Shown: in pieces, positions 1-6,582 of the stretch | Position numbering within the stretch: the first letter of the stretch is position 1 | How the letters are laid out: each line of letters starts with the position of its first letter | Notes under the pieces: model-generated | The model's database searches: none | What the model saw: only the letters and a program-made list of their open reading frames with translations | Told to the model about the DNA's origin: nothing | Source of the DNA: Prevotellaceae bacterium UBA4359 | Lineage (GTDB): Bacteria > Bacteroidota > Bacteroidia > Bacteroidales > Bacteroidaceae | Reading direction: 5' to 3' | DNA length: 12,613 bases | Assembly: GCA_002393555.1 (NCBI GenBank) | Contig: DGSP01000049.1 | Location: 39,669-52,281 of the forward strand | Program-made: the position numbers and the translations under genes

Positions 1-30
1 AACTGCTCTTATACCGAACTCACGTGGTGA

Positions 31-957
31 TTAAGAACCGTAGGTGGTCTGTCGTATGTTGCGGGGATGGTGGAGGAGGATTTCTTCGCGGAGGTGGGTG
101 GTGTCGATGTGGGTGTAGATTTGGGTGGTAGCGATGGACTCGTGGCCGAGCATGGCTTGGATGGCGCGCAGGTTGGCACCGCCTTCGAGCAGGGAGGTGG
201 CGAAGGAGTGGCGGAAGGTGTGGGGCGAGACGGTCTTCTGGATGCCGGCTCGGGCCACGAGGTCTTTAATCATGAGGAAAACCATGACGCGGGTGAGGGG
301 TCGCTTGCGCCGATGGCTGACGAAGACGTAGTCCTGGTATTGTGGGGGGATGGGGAGGAGGTTGCGGTCGAGAAAGTAGAGGTTGAGTTCGTGGATGGCT
401 TTCTCGGAGATGGGCACGAGTCGCTGCTTGGAGCCTTTGCCTTCCACCCGGATGAACTCTTCGTCGAGGAAGAGGTTGCTGAGTTTGAGGTTGATGAGTT
501 CGCTCACGCGCAGTCCGCAACTGAAGAGGGTCTCGATGATGGCCTTGTTGCGCTGTCCCTCGGGCTGGCTGAGGTCGATGGCGGCTTCGATGGCATCAAT
601 CTCTTCGACCGAGAGCACGTCGGGCAGGTGCTGGGGTTTCTTGGGAAATTCGAGCAGTTCGGTGGGGTTGACTTCGAGCAGGTCGCTGAGGACGAGGAAG
701 TGGTAGAAACTCCTCACGCCGGAGAGAATGCGCGAGAGGGAGATGGGCTGGATGCCGATGTCGTGCATGAGGGCTGAAAACTGGTGGAAGTCGTCGAGTT
801 GTGCCGCCATGAAGTCCTTGCCTTCGTCGGCCATGAAACGGAGAAACTTGTCGAGGTCGCGCATGTATGCCTCGATGGTGTGGGGCGAGTGGCCTCGTTC
901 CAGTTTCAGATATTGGTAGTATCGGCGCATGAGGCGCTGCTGTTGTTGTTCTTCCAT
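31..957 (-). CDS. xerD: Site-specific tyrosine recombinase XerD
   Basis: This 308-residue protein is a full-length XerC/XerD-family recombinase, the family that resolves chromosome dimers at dif in the cytoplasm. The SAM-like N-terminal DNA-binding domain covers about residues 8-95 (LERGHSPHTIEAY near 19-31). The catalytic domain covers about 110-300. The active-site set is complete: R150 in GLRVSEL, K174 in GKGSK, H246 and R249 in SPHTFRH, H272 in LGHES, and nucleophile Y281 in QIYTH. Each lies two residues beyond its counterpart in E. coli XerD as I recall that sequence, and the HHPR tail also resembles XerD more than XerC or phage integrases. The ATG at 957 sits almost on the -7 promoter element, so the transcript would be nearly leaderless. 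Met10, at position 930, is a possible alternative start that would give a short leader. The gene is divergent from the protease operon. No dif site was seen nearby. Confidence 0.95.
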   Translation of the reverse strand: MEEQQQQRLMRRYYQYLKLERGHSPHTIEAYMRDLDKFLRFMADEGKDFMAAQLDDFHQFSALMHDIGIQPISLSRILSGVRSFYHFLVLSDLLEVNPTELLEFPKKPQHLPDVLSVEEIDAIEAAIDLSQPEGQRNKAIIETLFSCGLRVSELINLKLSNLFLDEEFIRVEGKGSKQRLVPISEKAIHELNLYFLDRNLLPIPPQYQDYVFVSHRRKRPLTRVMVFLMIKDLVARAGIQKTVSPHTFRHSFATSLLEGGANLRAIQAMLGHESIATTQIYTHIDTTHLREEILLHHPRNIRQTTYGS

Positions 958-962
958 AGATG

Positions 963-970
963 CAAAGGTA
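963..970 (-). promoter_or_regulatory. Probable -7 promoter element for xerD
   Basis: The minus strand reads TACCTTTG, an exact match to the Bacteroidetes primary-sigma -7 consensus TAnnTTTG. The annotated xerD start codon begins six bases downstream, so transcription would start at or very near the ATG. No clear -33 element is visible because the upstream DNA is the repetitive TTTAGAG/TTTAGGG arm. The same element occurs in mirror image at 1131-1138. Confidence 0.6.
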
Positions 971-1130
971 CGAAAAAGTTTAGAGTTTGGAGTTTAGGGT
1001 TTAGAGGAAATTGTATAAAATTGAGGGTTTAGGGTTTTGAGTTTTGAGGAATTTGTATAATGAGAGTAAAAAACACATGTCGAATGGTTAAAAACCCTAA
1101 ACTCTAAACCCTAAACTCTAAACTTTTCCT

Positions 1131-1138
1131 TACCTTTG
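1131..1138 (+). promoter_or_regulatory. Probable -7 promoter element for the protease operon
   Basis: TACCTTTG matches the Bacteroidetes -7 consensus TAnnTTTG and lies 22 bases before the ATG at 1161, leaving a short A-rich leader typical of this phylum. No convincing -33 element is visible in the repetitive DNA upstream. It should drive the S41 protease gene and the two genes coupled to it. Confidence 0.65.
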
Positions 1139-1160
1139 CAAACAAATCAACATTTCCAAC

Positions 1161-2843
1161 ATGAAAAGGATTCTCACTCTTTTAGTTTTTAGTTTCTCGC
1201 TTTTAGTGTCGGTGGCCCAGACGGAACACAACTTTTCGGTGGCCAAGAATCTGGACCTCTTCAACACGATATACCGCCAGTTGGACCTCTTCTATGTGGA
1301 TTCGCTGGAGGCTGACAAACTGGTGCGTGTGGGCATCGACGCGATGACGCGCGAACTGGACCTCTACACGAAGTTCTATCCTGAGGAGGAAATGACGGAA
1401 CTGAAGATGATGACGACAGGCAAGTATGGCGGCATCGGCTCCATCATCCGCATGCGGAAGGACTCGACAGTCATCATCCAGGAGCCTTATCCCGACATGC
1501 CGGCTGCTGAGGCGGGACTACAGGTGGGCGACGTGCTGCTCCGCATAGACGACAAGGAACTGAAGGGGCTGAACACCTCGGAGGTGAGCGAGATGCTGAG
1601 AGGAGAGCCTGGCACCACGTTCATGCTGAAGGTGCAGCGGCCGGGAGAGAAGAAGCCGCGCAACTTCAAGATTACGCGCCGCAACATCAAGAAATCGCCC
1701 ATTCCTTACTACGGACTCGTCGGCTCTAAGGCCGGAAACGGAGCGGCTGATGTGGGCTACCTCTATCTGACGGAGTTCATCGAAGGGTGTGCCAAGGATG
1801 TGCGCAAGGCCGTCATCTCCATGAAAGAGAAAGGGGCCAAGAGCCTGGTGCTCGACCTGCGCAACAACGGGGGCGGCCTGCTCAACGAGGCAGTCGATAT
1901 CGTGAACCTTTTTGTGCCGAAAGGACAGAAAATCGTGGAGACCAAGGGTAAACACATCGCTGCCCACTATGACTATACGACCCACAACGACCCGCTCGAC
2001 CTGGAGATTCCCCTCGTGGTGCTGGTGAACGACGAGACCGCCAGTGCCTCGGAGATTGTGTCGGGGTCGCTACAAGACCTCGACCGCGCCGTCATCGTAG
2101 GTTGCGACACCTACGGCAAAGGCTTGGTGCAGAGTTCGCGCGAACTGCCCTACAACGGCAGCCTGAAAATGACCACTGCCAAATACTATCTTCCCTCGGG
2201 ACGCTGCATCCAGAAAGTCGATTACAAGCGGCTGCGCGAGGCTGCCGAGATTTATCGCACCACAGGAAAGAGAGTGGAGACCAAGGGCGACAGCACTAAG
2301 CAGGTGTTCCACACCGCCGGAGGCCGCGAAGTGACCGAGGGCAGTGGCATCAAACCCGATGTGGAGGTGGAACACGACACGCTGGCCAACATCGTCTTCT
2401 ACCTCTCCAACGACGACGTGCTGACCGACTGGGGCACACGCTACTTCCAAAGCCACCCCTCCATCCCGGCGGTCAAGGACTTTGCCATCACCGATGCCGA
2501 CTATGCGGCCTACAAACAAATGGTGAAAGACAGCGACTTCAAGTATGACCGTCTGAGCGAGAAGCGGTTGGCCGACCTGAAGAAGACGGCAGAGCATGAG
2601 GGATACTACGAAGACGCCAAACCCGAATTTGAAGCCCTCGAAAAGAAACTCGCCCACAACCTCGACCTCGAGATGGACCGACGCGAGAAGGACATCCGCC
2701 GACTGATGGCCAACGAGGTGCTGAAGCGATACTACTATCAGGCAGGCATGGTGGAAGAAGCCCTGAAGGACGACGAAGACCTGGAACGCGCCGTCGAACT
2801 GCTCCACAACGATAGTGAATATAAGAAAATACTTGGAAAATGA
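1161..2843 (+). CDS. Exported S41-family C-terminal-processing protease (CtpA/Prc type)
   Basis: This 560-residue serine protease should act in the periplasm, cutting substrates from their C-terminal tails. A signal peptide is visible (residues 1-19, probable cleavage VSVA/QT). Next come an N-terminal helical part (about 25-85), a PDZ domain (about 87-172, YGGIG loop and AAEAGLQVGD) and the S41 core (about 195-405). In the core, LDLRNNGGG (231-239) and NDETASASE (290-298) are characteristic. The Ser/Lys/Gln set is S295, K320 (TYGKG) and Q324. The 25 and 4 residue spacings match E. coli Prc as I recall it, so the enzyme should be active. Residues about 440-560 form a charged, probably helical tail seen in Bacteroidetes members. 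Substrates cannot be read from sequence. It is the first gene of its operon and its stop overlaps the next start by ATGA. The start is supported by the signal peptide and the upstream promoter element. Confidence 0.95.
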   Translation: MKRILTLLVFSFSLLVSVAQTEHNFSVAKNLDLFNTIYRQLDLFYVDSLEADKLVRVGIDAMTRELDLYTKFYPEEEMTELKMMTTGKYGGIGSIIRMRKDSTVIIQEPYPDMPAAEAGLQVGDVLLRIDDKELKGLNTSEVSEMLRGEPGTTFMLKVQRPGEKKPRNFKITRRNIKKSPIPYYGLVGSKAGNGAADVGYLYLTEFIEGCAKDVRKAVISMKEKGAKSLVLDLRNNGGGLLNEAVDIVNLFVPKGQKIVETKGKHIAAHYDYTTHNDPLDLEIPLVVLVNDETASASEIVSGSLQDLDRAVIVGCDTYGKGLVQSSRELPYNGSLKMTTAKYYLPSGRCIQKVDYKRLREAAEIYRTTGKRVETKGDSTKQVFHTAGGREVTEGSGIKPDVEVEHDTLANIVFYLSNDDVLTDWGTRYFQSHPSIPAVKDFAITDADYAAYKQMVKDSDFKYDRLSEKRLADLKKTAEHEGYYEDAKPEFEALEKKLAHNLDLEMDRREKDIRRLMANEVLKRYYYQAGMVEEALKDDEDLERAVELLHNDSEYKKILGK

Positions 2844-3055
2844 GTCTCCGCAACAACAAAGCCACACGGCTGAACCGCTACATGATGTTCGGCACCCTGC
2901 TACTCGGCATCCTCGTGTTGGGATGCGTGTTCGCCTTCCTCTATCTGTCGTTCGACAAGACAAACCCTCTCTCTGCCGGCCAGCCTGACAGCGATGCAAC
3001 AGCACAAGACAGCATCGTCTTCATTGTCAACGACTCAACCCTGATGGAAGAATGA
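2840..3055 (+). CDS. Small single-pass membrane protein of unknown function
   Basis: I do not recognise a family for this 71-residue protein. It has a basic N-terminus (RNNKATRLNR), one strong transmembrane segment at about residues 15-37 (MMFGTLLLGILVLGCVFAFLYL), and an acidic, polar tail of about 34 residues. The positive-inside rule suggests an inner-membrane protein with its tail in the periplasm. The cysteine inside the hydrophobic stretch is not in a good lipobox. ATGA overlaps with the genes on both sides indicate co-transcription and translational coupling, which supports it being a real gene. It might anchor or regulate the exported proteins made beside it, but that is inference from position only. 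Confidence 0.8.
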   Translation: MSLRNNKATRLNRYMMFGTLLLGILVLGCVFAFLYLSFDKTNPLSAGQPDSDATAQDSIVFIVNDSTLMEE

Positions 3056-3930
3056 AGAATCAAAGCGAAAAGTTAAATGTGAAACATCAATTTTACCAGC
3101 CATCCGAATGGGGGCTGCTCTTATTTTTCACTCTTCATTTTTCACTTTTCACTTTACCCTCCCATGCCCAGTGTCCCACCGAGAACACTGCCTTCCGTGC
3201 GGGTGAAGACCTCACCTACGACCTCTATTTTCACTGGAAATTCATCTGGGTGAAATGTGGTGCGGCCCACTACACCATGAAGACTGCCACCTACCACGGA
3301 CAGCCAGCCCTGCGCAACGACCTGCTCTTCACCAGCAACAAACGTTGCGACCTCGTCTTCACCATGCGCGACACCCTCATTTCCTACATCACACCCAAAC
3401 TTGTACCCCTCTACTTCCGCAAAGGCTCCCTCGAAGGCAAGCACTACACCGTTGATGAAGTGTGGTACACCTACCCCAAAGGCCGGAGCCACGTGAAGCA
3501 ACACTTTCTCAACCGTCATGGCGAGTGGTCGGAACACCACCACGAGAGCGACGACTGCAACTACGACATGCTCTCCATCCTGTCCCTGGCTCGCAACTGG
3601 AGCGTCGCTTCCACGGGACAGAAACCATCCGAAGGGACTCCCTTCTCATTGCGGGGGAGGGTTGGGGAGAGGGTCTCTTTCCCCATGGCCACAGGCAAGA
3701 AAGTCGAAACCCAAACCCTCGTCTATCGGGGCAAGAAAGACTGGAAAGCCAACGACAGAAAAACCTACCATTGCCTCGTCTTCTCCCTGCTCGACTACGA
3801 AGAGAAAGACAAGGACAAGGAACTCCTCCGCTTCTACGTCACCGACGACTTCCGCCACCTCCCCGTCCGCATCGACTTCTACCTCCGCTTCGGCACCGCC
3901 AAAGCCTATCTGTCCAAAGCCATCTACTAA
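3052..3930 (+). CDS. Exported DUF3108-like protein with repeat-derived insertions
   Basis: This 292-residue protein resembles the Bacteroidetes DUF3108 family of exported proteins of unknown function. Family-like features are FRAGEDLTYDLYF (48-60) after the signal peptide, the core DYDMLS-type stretch CNYDMLSILSLAR (169-181), VETQTLVYRGK (218-228), and the ending LPVRIDFYLRFGTAKAYL. The predicted signal peptide ends at about residue 39 (SHA/QC). Two parts look foreign. Residues 1-38 are encoded by a palindromic repeat (3062-3155), so the N-terminus is longer than usual. Residues about 194-208 (GTPFSLRGRVGERV) are encoded by a G-rich interspersed repeat and sit between family-like segments. 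The frame stays open through both. The start ATG overlaps the previous stop (ATGA), making it the last gene of the protease operon. The family assignment is from memory of its motifs, without a profile search. Confidence 0.8.
   Translation: MKNQSEKLNVKHQFYQPSEWGLLLFFTLHFSLFTLPSHAQCPTENTAFRAGEDLTYDLYFHWKFIWVKCGAAHYTMKTATYHGQPALRNDLLFTSNKRCDLVFTMRDTLISYITPKLVPLYFRKGSLEGKHYTVDEVWYTYPKGRSHVKQHFLNRHGEWSEHHHESDDCNYDMLSILSLARNWSVASTGQKPSEGTPFSLRGRVGERVSFPMATGKKVETQTLVYRGKKDWKANDRKTYHCLVFSLLDYEEKDKDKELLRFYVTDDFRHLPVRIDFYLRFGTAKAYLSKAIY
3062..3155. repeat. Palindromic interspersed repeat encoding the DUF3108 signal peptide
   Basis: The left part (3062-3084) is rich in GAAAAGTTAAATGTGAAA. The right part (3124-3155) is TTTTTCACTCTTCATTTTTC and continues as TCACTTTTCAC words, which is roughly the reverse complement of the left. 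Between them lies a small hairpin, CAGCC (3097-3101) to GGCTG (3113-3117). TTTCAC runs around a GC hairpin are a common kind of dispersed repeat in Prevotella-like genomes. Here the element lies inside a reading frame and supplies the hydrophobic core FFTLHFSLFTL. Its exact ends are uncertain. Confidence 0.6.
3634..3676. repeat. In-frame G-rich interspersed repeat inside the DUF3108 gene
   Basis: The DNA reads GGGACTCCCTTCTC, then a run containing GGGGGAGGGTTGGGGAGAGG, then GTCTC. It is an imperfect palindrome (GACTCCCTTCTC against GAGAGGGTCTC). Elements with the words GGGGAGGGTTGGGGAGAGGGT occur widely between genes in bacterial genomes, including Bacteroidetes. This one encodes about 14-15 residues (194-208) without a frameshift or stop. 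The composition differs sharply from the surrounding coding sequence. Ends are approximate. Confidence 0.55.
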
Positions 3931-3956
3931 ACACACACACACGCATCATCCCCCAT

Positions 3957-4040
3957 CTCACAGGCATCACTTCACGCTTTTCTCACCCGTCATCTTCCTT
4001 GATGTGACGACTGACAGGAGCGTGAAGTGATGCCTGCGAG
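3957..4040. terminator. Large inverted repeat between convergent operons, possible bidirectional terminator
   Basis: The arms 3957-3978 (CTCACAGGCATCACTTCACG, then CT) and 4019-4040 (AGCGTGAAGTGATGCCTGCG, then AG) pair at 21 of 22 positions. The 40-base loop can fold a smaller stem, CGTCATC against GATGTGACG with a two-base bulge. Its place between the ends of two converging operons fits a bidirectional terminator. There is no U-tract immediately after either arm, so it is not a textbook intrinsic terminator. A small palindromic mobile element is the other reading. The rest of the gap 3931-4062 holds a short (CA)n run at 3931-3942 and nothing else recognisable. Confidence 0.5.
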
Positions 4041-4062
4041 ACGGAAAAAATACTACATCTTT

Positions 4063-6567
4063 TTATTCTTTCTCATACACGATGAAGCGCCCGTCTTGTG
4101 TCAGCCCTTCGGCACTGATGTACATCTCGGTGCAGGAGGAGTTGTTGTAGAACTCCACGGTGGCGTGGCCTTGGGAGTCCGTCTTGACGGTGGGGTTCCA
4201 GTAGAGGGTGCGGCGCAGGTCCTCGGTGGGCGGAAGCACGGAGTAGTCCTCCATAGGGAAGGTCTCGGGCTTTTGGTAGCCAGTGTAGTGTGTGTGGCGC
4301 AACACGGATTTCTCATAGGCAGCCTGGGTCGTGTGGGTGTAGAGGAAGATGGTGGCGGCGTTGTGTTGGGCATCCGTGCTGTGGAGAAACGGCAGTGAGG
4401 CCGTGGGGGCTTCGGAGATGTAGATGGACTTGACCTCGTCCAGCATCAGGGGCATCCGCTCAATCGTTCCTTCGGCCACACGGAAGTTCTTGTATTCCTT
4501 GCGTCCGTTTTGGTTGAACAGGTCTTGGCTGCTTGCCTCGGTCTGGATATCATCCAGCGTTTCGAGTGAGAAGAGATGCCCCATGTTGGTCATGCCGGCA
4601 TATTTGTTGTTCAGAATCCAGATGATGGGTTTTCCCCTGTAGGAATAGCCGTCGCGGTACAGGTTGGGGCTTTTCCTCGTGTTGGTCTGCTCAAACTCGT
4701 TCTCCACTTTCCCCTCGTCGATGAGTGGTTGGCTGGGGTTGTAGGGGTAGTAGGCTTCGTGTGGGGCTGTTGATTTGAAAAAGGCGTTTCTCTCCGCCAG
4801 CCAGTCATATACGTTCGGCATCAGCAGCCCTTGGTCAGCCATCTCGTCTGCTGCTGCATCGCAGTCGTAGTAGATGGAAGCACGGTGTTCTCCGAAGGAC
4901 TCATCATGCCAGATGTTGTGTTCCTTGTCGCCTAAAAGGCTGTGCCTCTTGTGTTCCTGTACCACCACTTCGGGCAAGATGCTGTCGGCGATGAGCGAGA
5001 GAGAGTCCGTGCGTTGTTGTGCCAAGAGAGGGTGTGGGGCAGGCTGCTTGGAGGGGAAGGAGATGTTACTCTTTTCCAGGGGTGTCATTTCGGTCTCGTG
5101 TGAGAGGTAAGGACGTGGTTCGGGCGAGAAATTGCGGTCGATGGATGCGTAATAATCCCCCGTTGCATCTTCTTTTTTCAGTCTGATTTGCAACTGATAG
5201 TCGCCGCGAAGACCAGGCATGGCCCACAAGAAATTGCCCTCCCTGTCCGTTTGAGTCGTTCCGCTGAACGAACGGCCCTCCCGGTTCCACAGGTATGCCT
5301 TCAATGTCAGGAAGGAAACCCTCGCCTTCTCCTTTCTGGGATAGACCCTTCCGCGCAGATACATCTTGTCTTCGACGGGGTGGAGGTAGGTAAAAGTGGA
5401 GTCGCCTGTCAGAGTGTTCCAGTCATAGCGTCGCCATTTCTGGTCTGTCATGAGTCGGTCAGCGGCCTGGCGGTGGGTGGAGTCGTCGGTTTCGAAGTAG
5501 TACTCAGGGTGGGCAATGTCGCTCCCCAACTCAGAACTTAGAAGCATCCATGTTTTCAGGTTGCCATGTTCGCCTTGCGGCATGCGGTCCTTGTCCATGA
5601 CCGAGATGGAGAAAGTGGTGTTGGGGGCAGACGTGATGGCGAACTTCACCCGCCCGTAAGGTTTGGGGGCTTGAGTGAGGGAAATGATGGTGATGTTGTC
5701 GTGAGAGGGGCGTTGTGGGCATTTGAAAAAGAGCCTGTCGCCCAGCATCCTGCCACCACAGTCAAACACGATGAGTCGGTTCACACCGTCAGCCATCCGA
5801 TGGCGCATGAGGGTTCGCTCCGCCACAGGGCAGGCGGTGAAAGTGTCGGCCATCTCTATGTTGCCATTGTGCATCACGAGATAGGCCAATGTTTGGGCCT
5901 TCAGCGTATCGGAAAGCCGAAACCGCACACGGATTCGTTCCTCATCCACCATGTCCATCCCCACCGTGCAGGCTTCAGCACCCACCCGCGAGCCGCTCCC
6001 CCCCAGATATGGCACTGCCCCTCTGTGGCTGGGCAAACGAAGTCTGAACCCCTCCCGGTTGATGGCGGGAGACGAGAAGTCGGCCCCGTCCTTCGGTTTG
6101 TTGAAGATGGGCAACACATGCGAAAACACCGGCACATGAGGCCAATTGAGCATGTACCTCGTGTAAGCCCTCACCTCGTAGAAACCGCTGTTCAGCAGGT
6201 TGTCAAGACGGAAATGCCCGTTGGCCCTTCCGTCCACGAGTCTCAGTTTCACCCTCTCAACCCTCTCGCCCTCAGGAGTCAGCAGTTCCACATACAGCAC
6301 CCTGCTCATGTCCGTAGCCAGCCCCTTGTCAGCCCTGATGCAGTAGGCCGCAAACCAGATGGTCTCCCCCTTGTAATACCCAGTGTTGTCAAAGTGCAGA
6401 TACACCTTCTCCTGCCGATGCCGTGTATTGAACTCCACCACCTTGCGTAGCGTGTTCATGATTCGTGCCACCTCCTTCTTCTTCCCCGTGGGAGAACAAA
6501 AGCACAAGACGGGACAGGCGAGAAAAAGGAGCAGGAGAAGTAGGTGCGTGTACGTTTTTCTATTCAT
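4063..6567 (-). CDS. Exported MG2-domain/TonB-plug-like protein, paralog 1
   Basis: This 834-residue exported protein is the last gene of the right-hand operon and one of three paralogs. Visible parts, in order: a signal peptide with a leucine run (8-24); the MG2-like domain (about 50-155) with QEKVYLHFDNTGYY, ETIWFAAY and GFYEVRAYTRYM; beta-rich modules with DGVNRLIVFD (260-269) and DRLFF; HPEYYFETDDSTHRQAAD (353-370); WRRYDW (378-383); a carboxypeptidase-regulatory-like domain (about 400-465); LPEVVVQEHKR (531-541), the linker that precedes plug domains in TonB-dependent receptors; a degenerate plug-like region (about 640-720, EVKSIYISE); and a C-terminal domain with RRTLYWNPTVKTD (785-797). 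It has no barrel and no thioester motif. Compared with the paralogs it lacks the module that begins FYPE-G, and its core reads LMTDQKW where they have an M/L-x-Q-G-W form. Role unknown, probably periplasmic or on the outer membrane. It starts 33 bases after paralog 2 ends. Confidence 0.85.
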   Translation of the reverse strand: MNRKTYTHLLLLLLFLACPVLCFCSPTGKKKEVARIMNTLRKVVEFNTRHRQEKVYLHFDNTGYYKGETIWFAAYCIRADKGLATDMSRVLYVELLTPEGERVERVKLRLVDGRANGHFRLDNLLNSGFYEVRAYTRYMLNWPHVPVFSHVLPIFNKPKDGADFSSPAINREGFRLRLPSHRGAVPYLGGSGSRVGAEACTVGMDMVDEERIRVRFRLSDTLKAQTLAYLVMHNGNIEMADTFTACPVAERTLMRHRMADGVNRLIVFDCGGRMLGDRLFFKCPQRPSHDNITIISLTQAPKPYGRVKFAITSAPNTTFSISVMDKDRMPQGEHGNLKTWMLLSSELGSDIAHPEYYFETDDSTHRQAADRLMTDQKWRRYDWNTLTGDSTFTYLHPVEDKMYLRGRVYPRKEKARVSFLTLKAYLWNREGRSFSGTTQTDREGNFLWAMPGLRGDYQLQIRLKKEDATGDYYASIDRNFSPEPRPYLSHETEMTPLEKSNISFPSKQPAPHPLLAQQRTDSLSLIADSILPEVVVQEHKRHSLLGDKEHNIWHDESFGEHRASIYYDCDAAADEMADQGLLMPNVYDWLAERNAFFKSTAPHEAYYPYNPSQPLIDEGKVENEFEQTNTRKSPNLYRDGYSYRGKPIIWILNNKYAGMTNMGHLFSLETLDDIQTEASSQDLFNQNGRKEYKNFRVAEGTIERMPLMLDEVKSIYISEAPTASLPFLHSTDAQHNAATIFLYTHTTQAAYEKSVLRHTHYTGYQKPETFPMEDYSVLPPTEDLRRTLYWNPTVKTDSQGHATVEFYNNSSCTEMYISAEGLTQDGRFIVYEKE
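4106..4254 (-). repeat. Gene-conversion tract, copy in paralog 1
   Basis: These 149 bases match 9475-9623 in paralog 3 with four mismatches and no gaps, counted by eye (about 97%). Both copies encode the same 50 residues, from MEDYSVLPP to MYISAEG, so all four differences are synonymous. Outside the block the similarity drops abruptly. Confidence 0.85.
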
Positions 6568-6582
6568 TCCAAACTGTTTTAA

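Larger units (their letters stand above)
961..1140. repeat. Intergenic inverted repeat of TTTAGGG/TTTAGAG words with outward promoters
   Basis: The left arm (about 961-1008) and the reverse complement of the right arm (about 1090-1140) share TGCAAAGGTA, then an A-rich spacer, then AAAAGTTTAGAGTTT and further TTTAGGGTTTAGAG words. Each arm ends with a TAnnTTTG promoter element pointing outward, one toward xerD and one toward the S41 protease gene. The centre (about 1008-1080) is AT-rich and holds two related stretches, GGAAATTGTATAA and GGAATTTGTATAA. The words look like plant telomere repeats, but such runs are common in Bacteroidales intergenic DNA. The arms could form a cruciform, or a hairpin in any read-through transcript. 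Confidence 0.7.

Noticed and set aside
1..30. End of another gene left of xerD
   Set aside because: Thirty bases are too few to support any coding call; CACGTG is a chance-level palindrome.
67..777. 236-codon open frame on the plus strand opposite xerD
   Set aside because: It lies wholly antisense to a complete recombinase with all catalytic residues. Its protein is a run of Val, Glu, Asp and Gly without domain features, as expected from the complement of a GC-rich gene.
1030..1090. dif recombination site next to xerD
   Set aside because: The AT-rich stretch does not show two clear 11-bp Xer-binding arms around a 6-bp centre that I can recognise.
961..1140. Telomere or plasmid-end sequence suggested by TTTAGGG words
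   Set aside because: The words are irregular, few, lie between two chromosomal housekeeping genes, and are common in Bacteroidales intergenic DNA.
2070..3005. 311-codon minus-strand frame opposite the protease and small membrane protein genes
   Set aside because: It is antisense to two well-supported genes, spans their junction, and has a biased His/Val/Gly composition with no recognisable motif.
3462..4030. Alternative plus-strand frames over the DUF3108-like gene, running into the 3' inverted repeat
   Set aside because: Composition is Arg/Pro/Ser/Thr-rich out-of-frame sequence; the DUF3108-like frame explains the conserved segments.
5566..6450. 294-codon plus-strand frame opposite paralog 1
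   Set aside because: It is a shadow of the real gene: rich in His, Pro, Arg and Val, with no signal peptide, domain or plausible upstream site.
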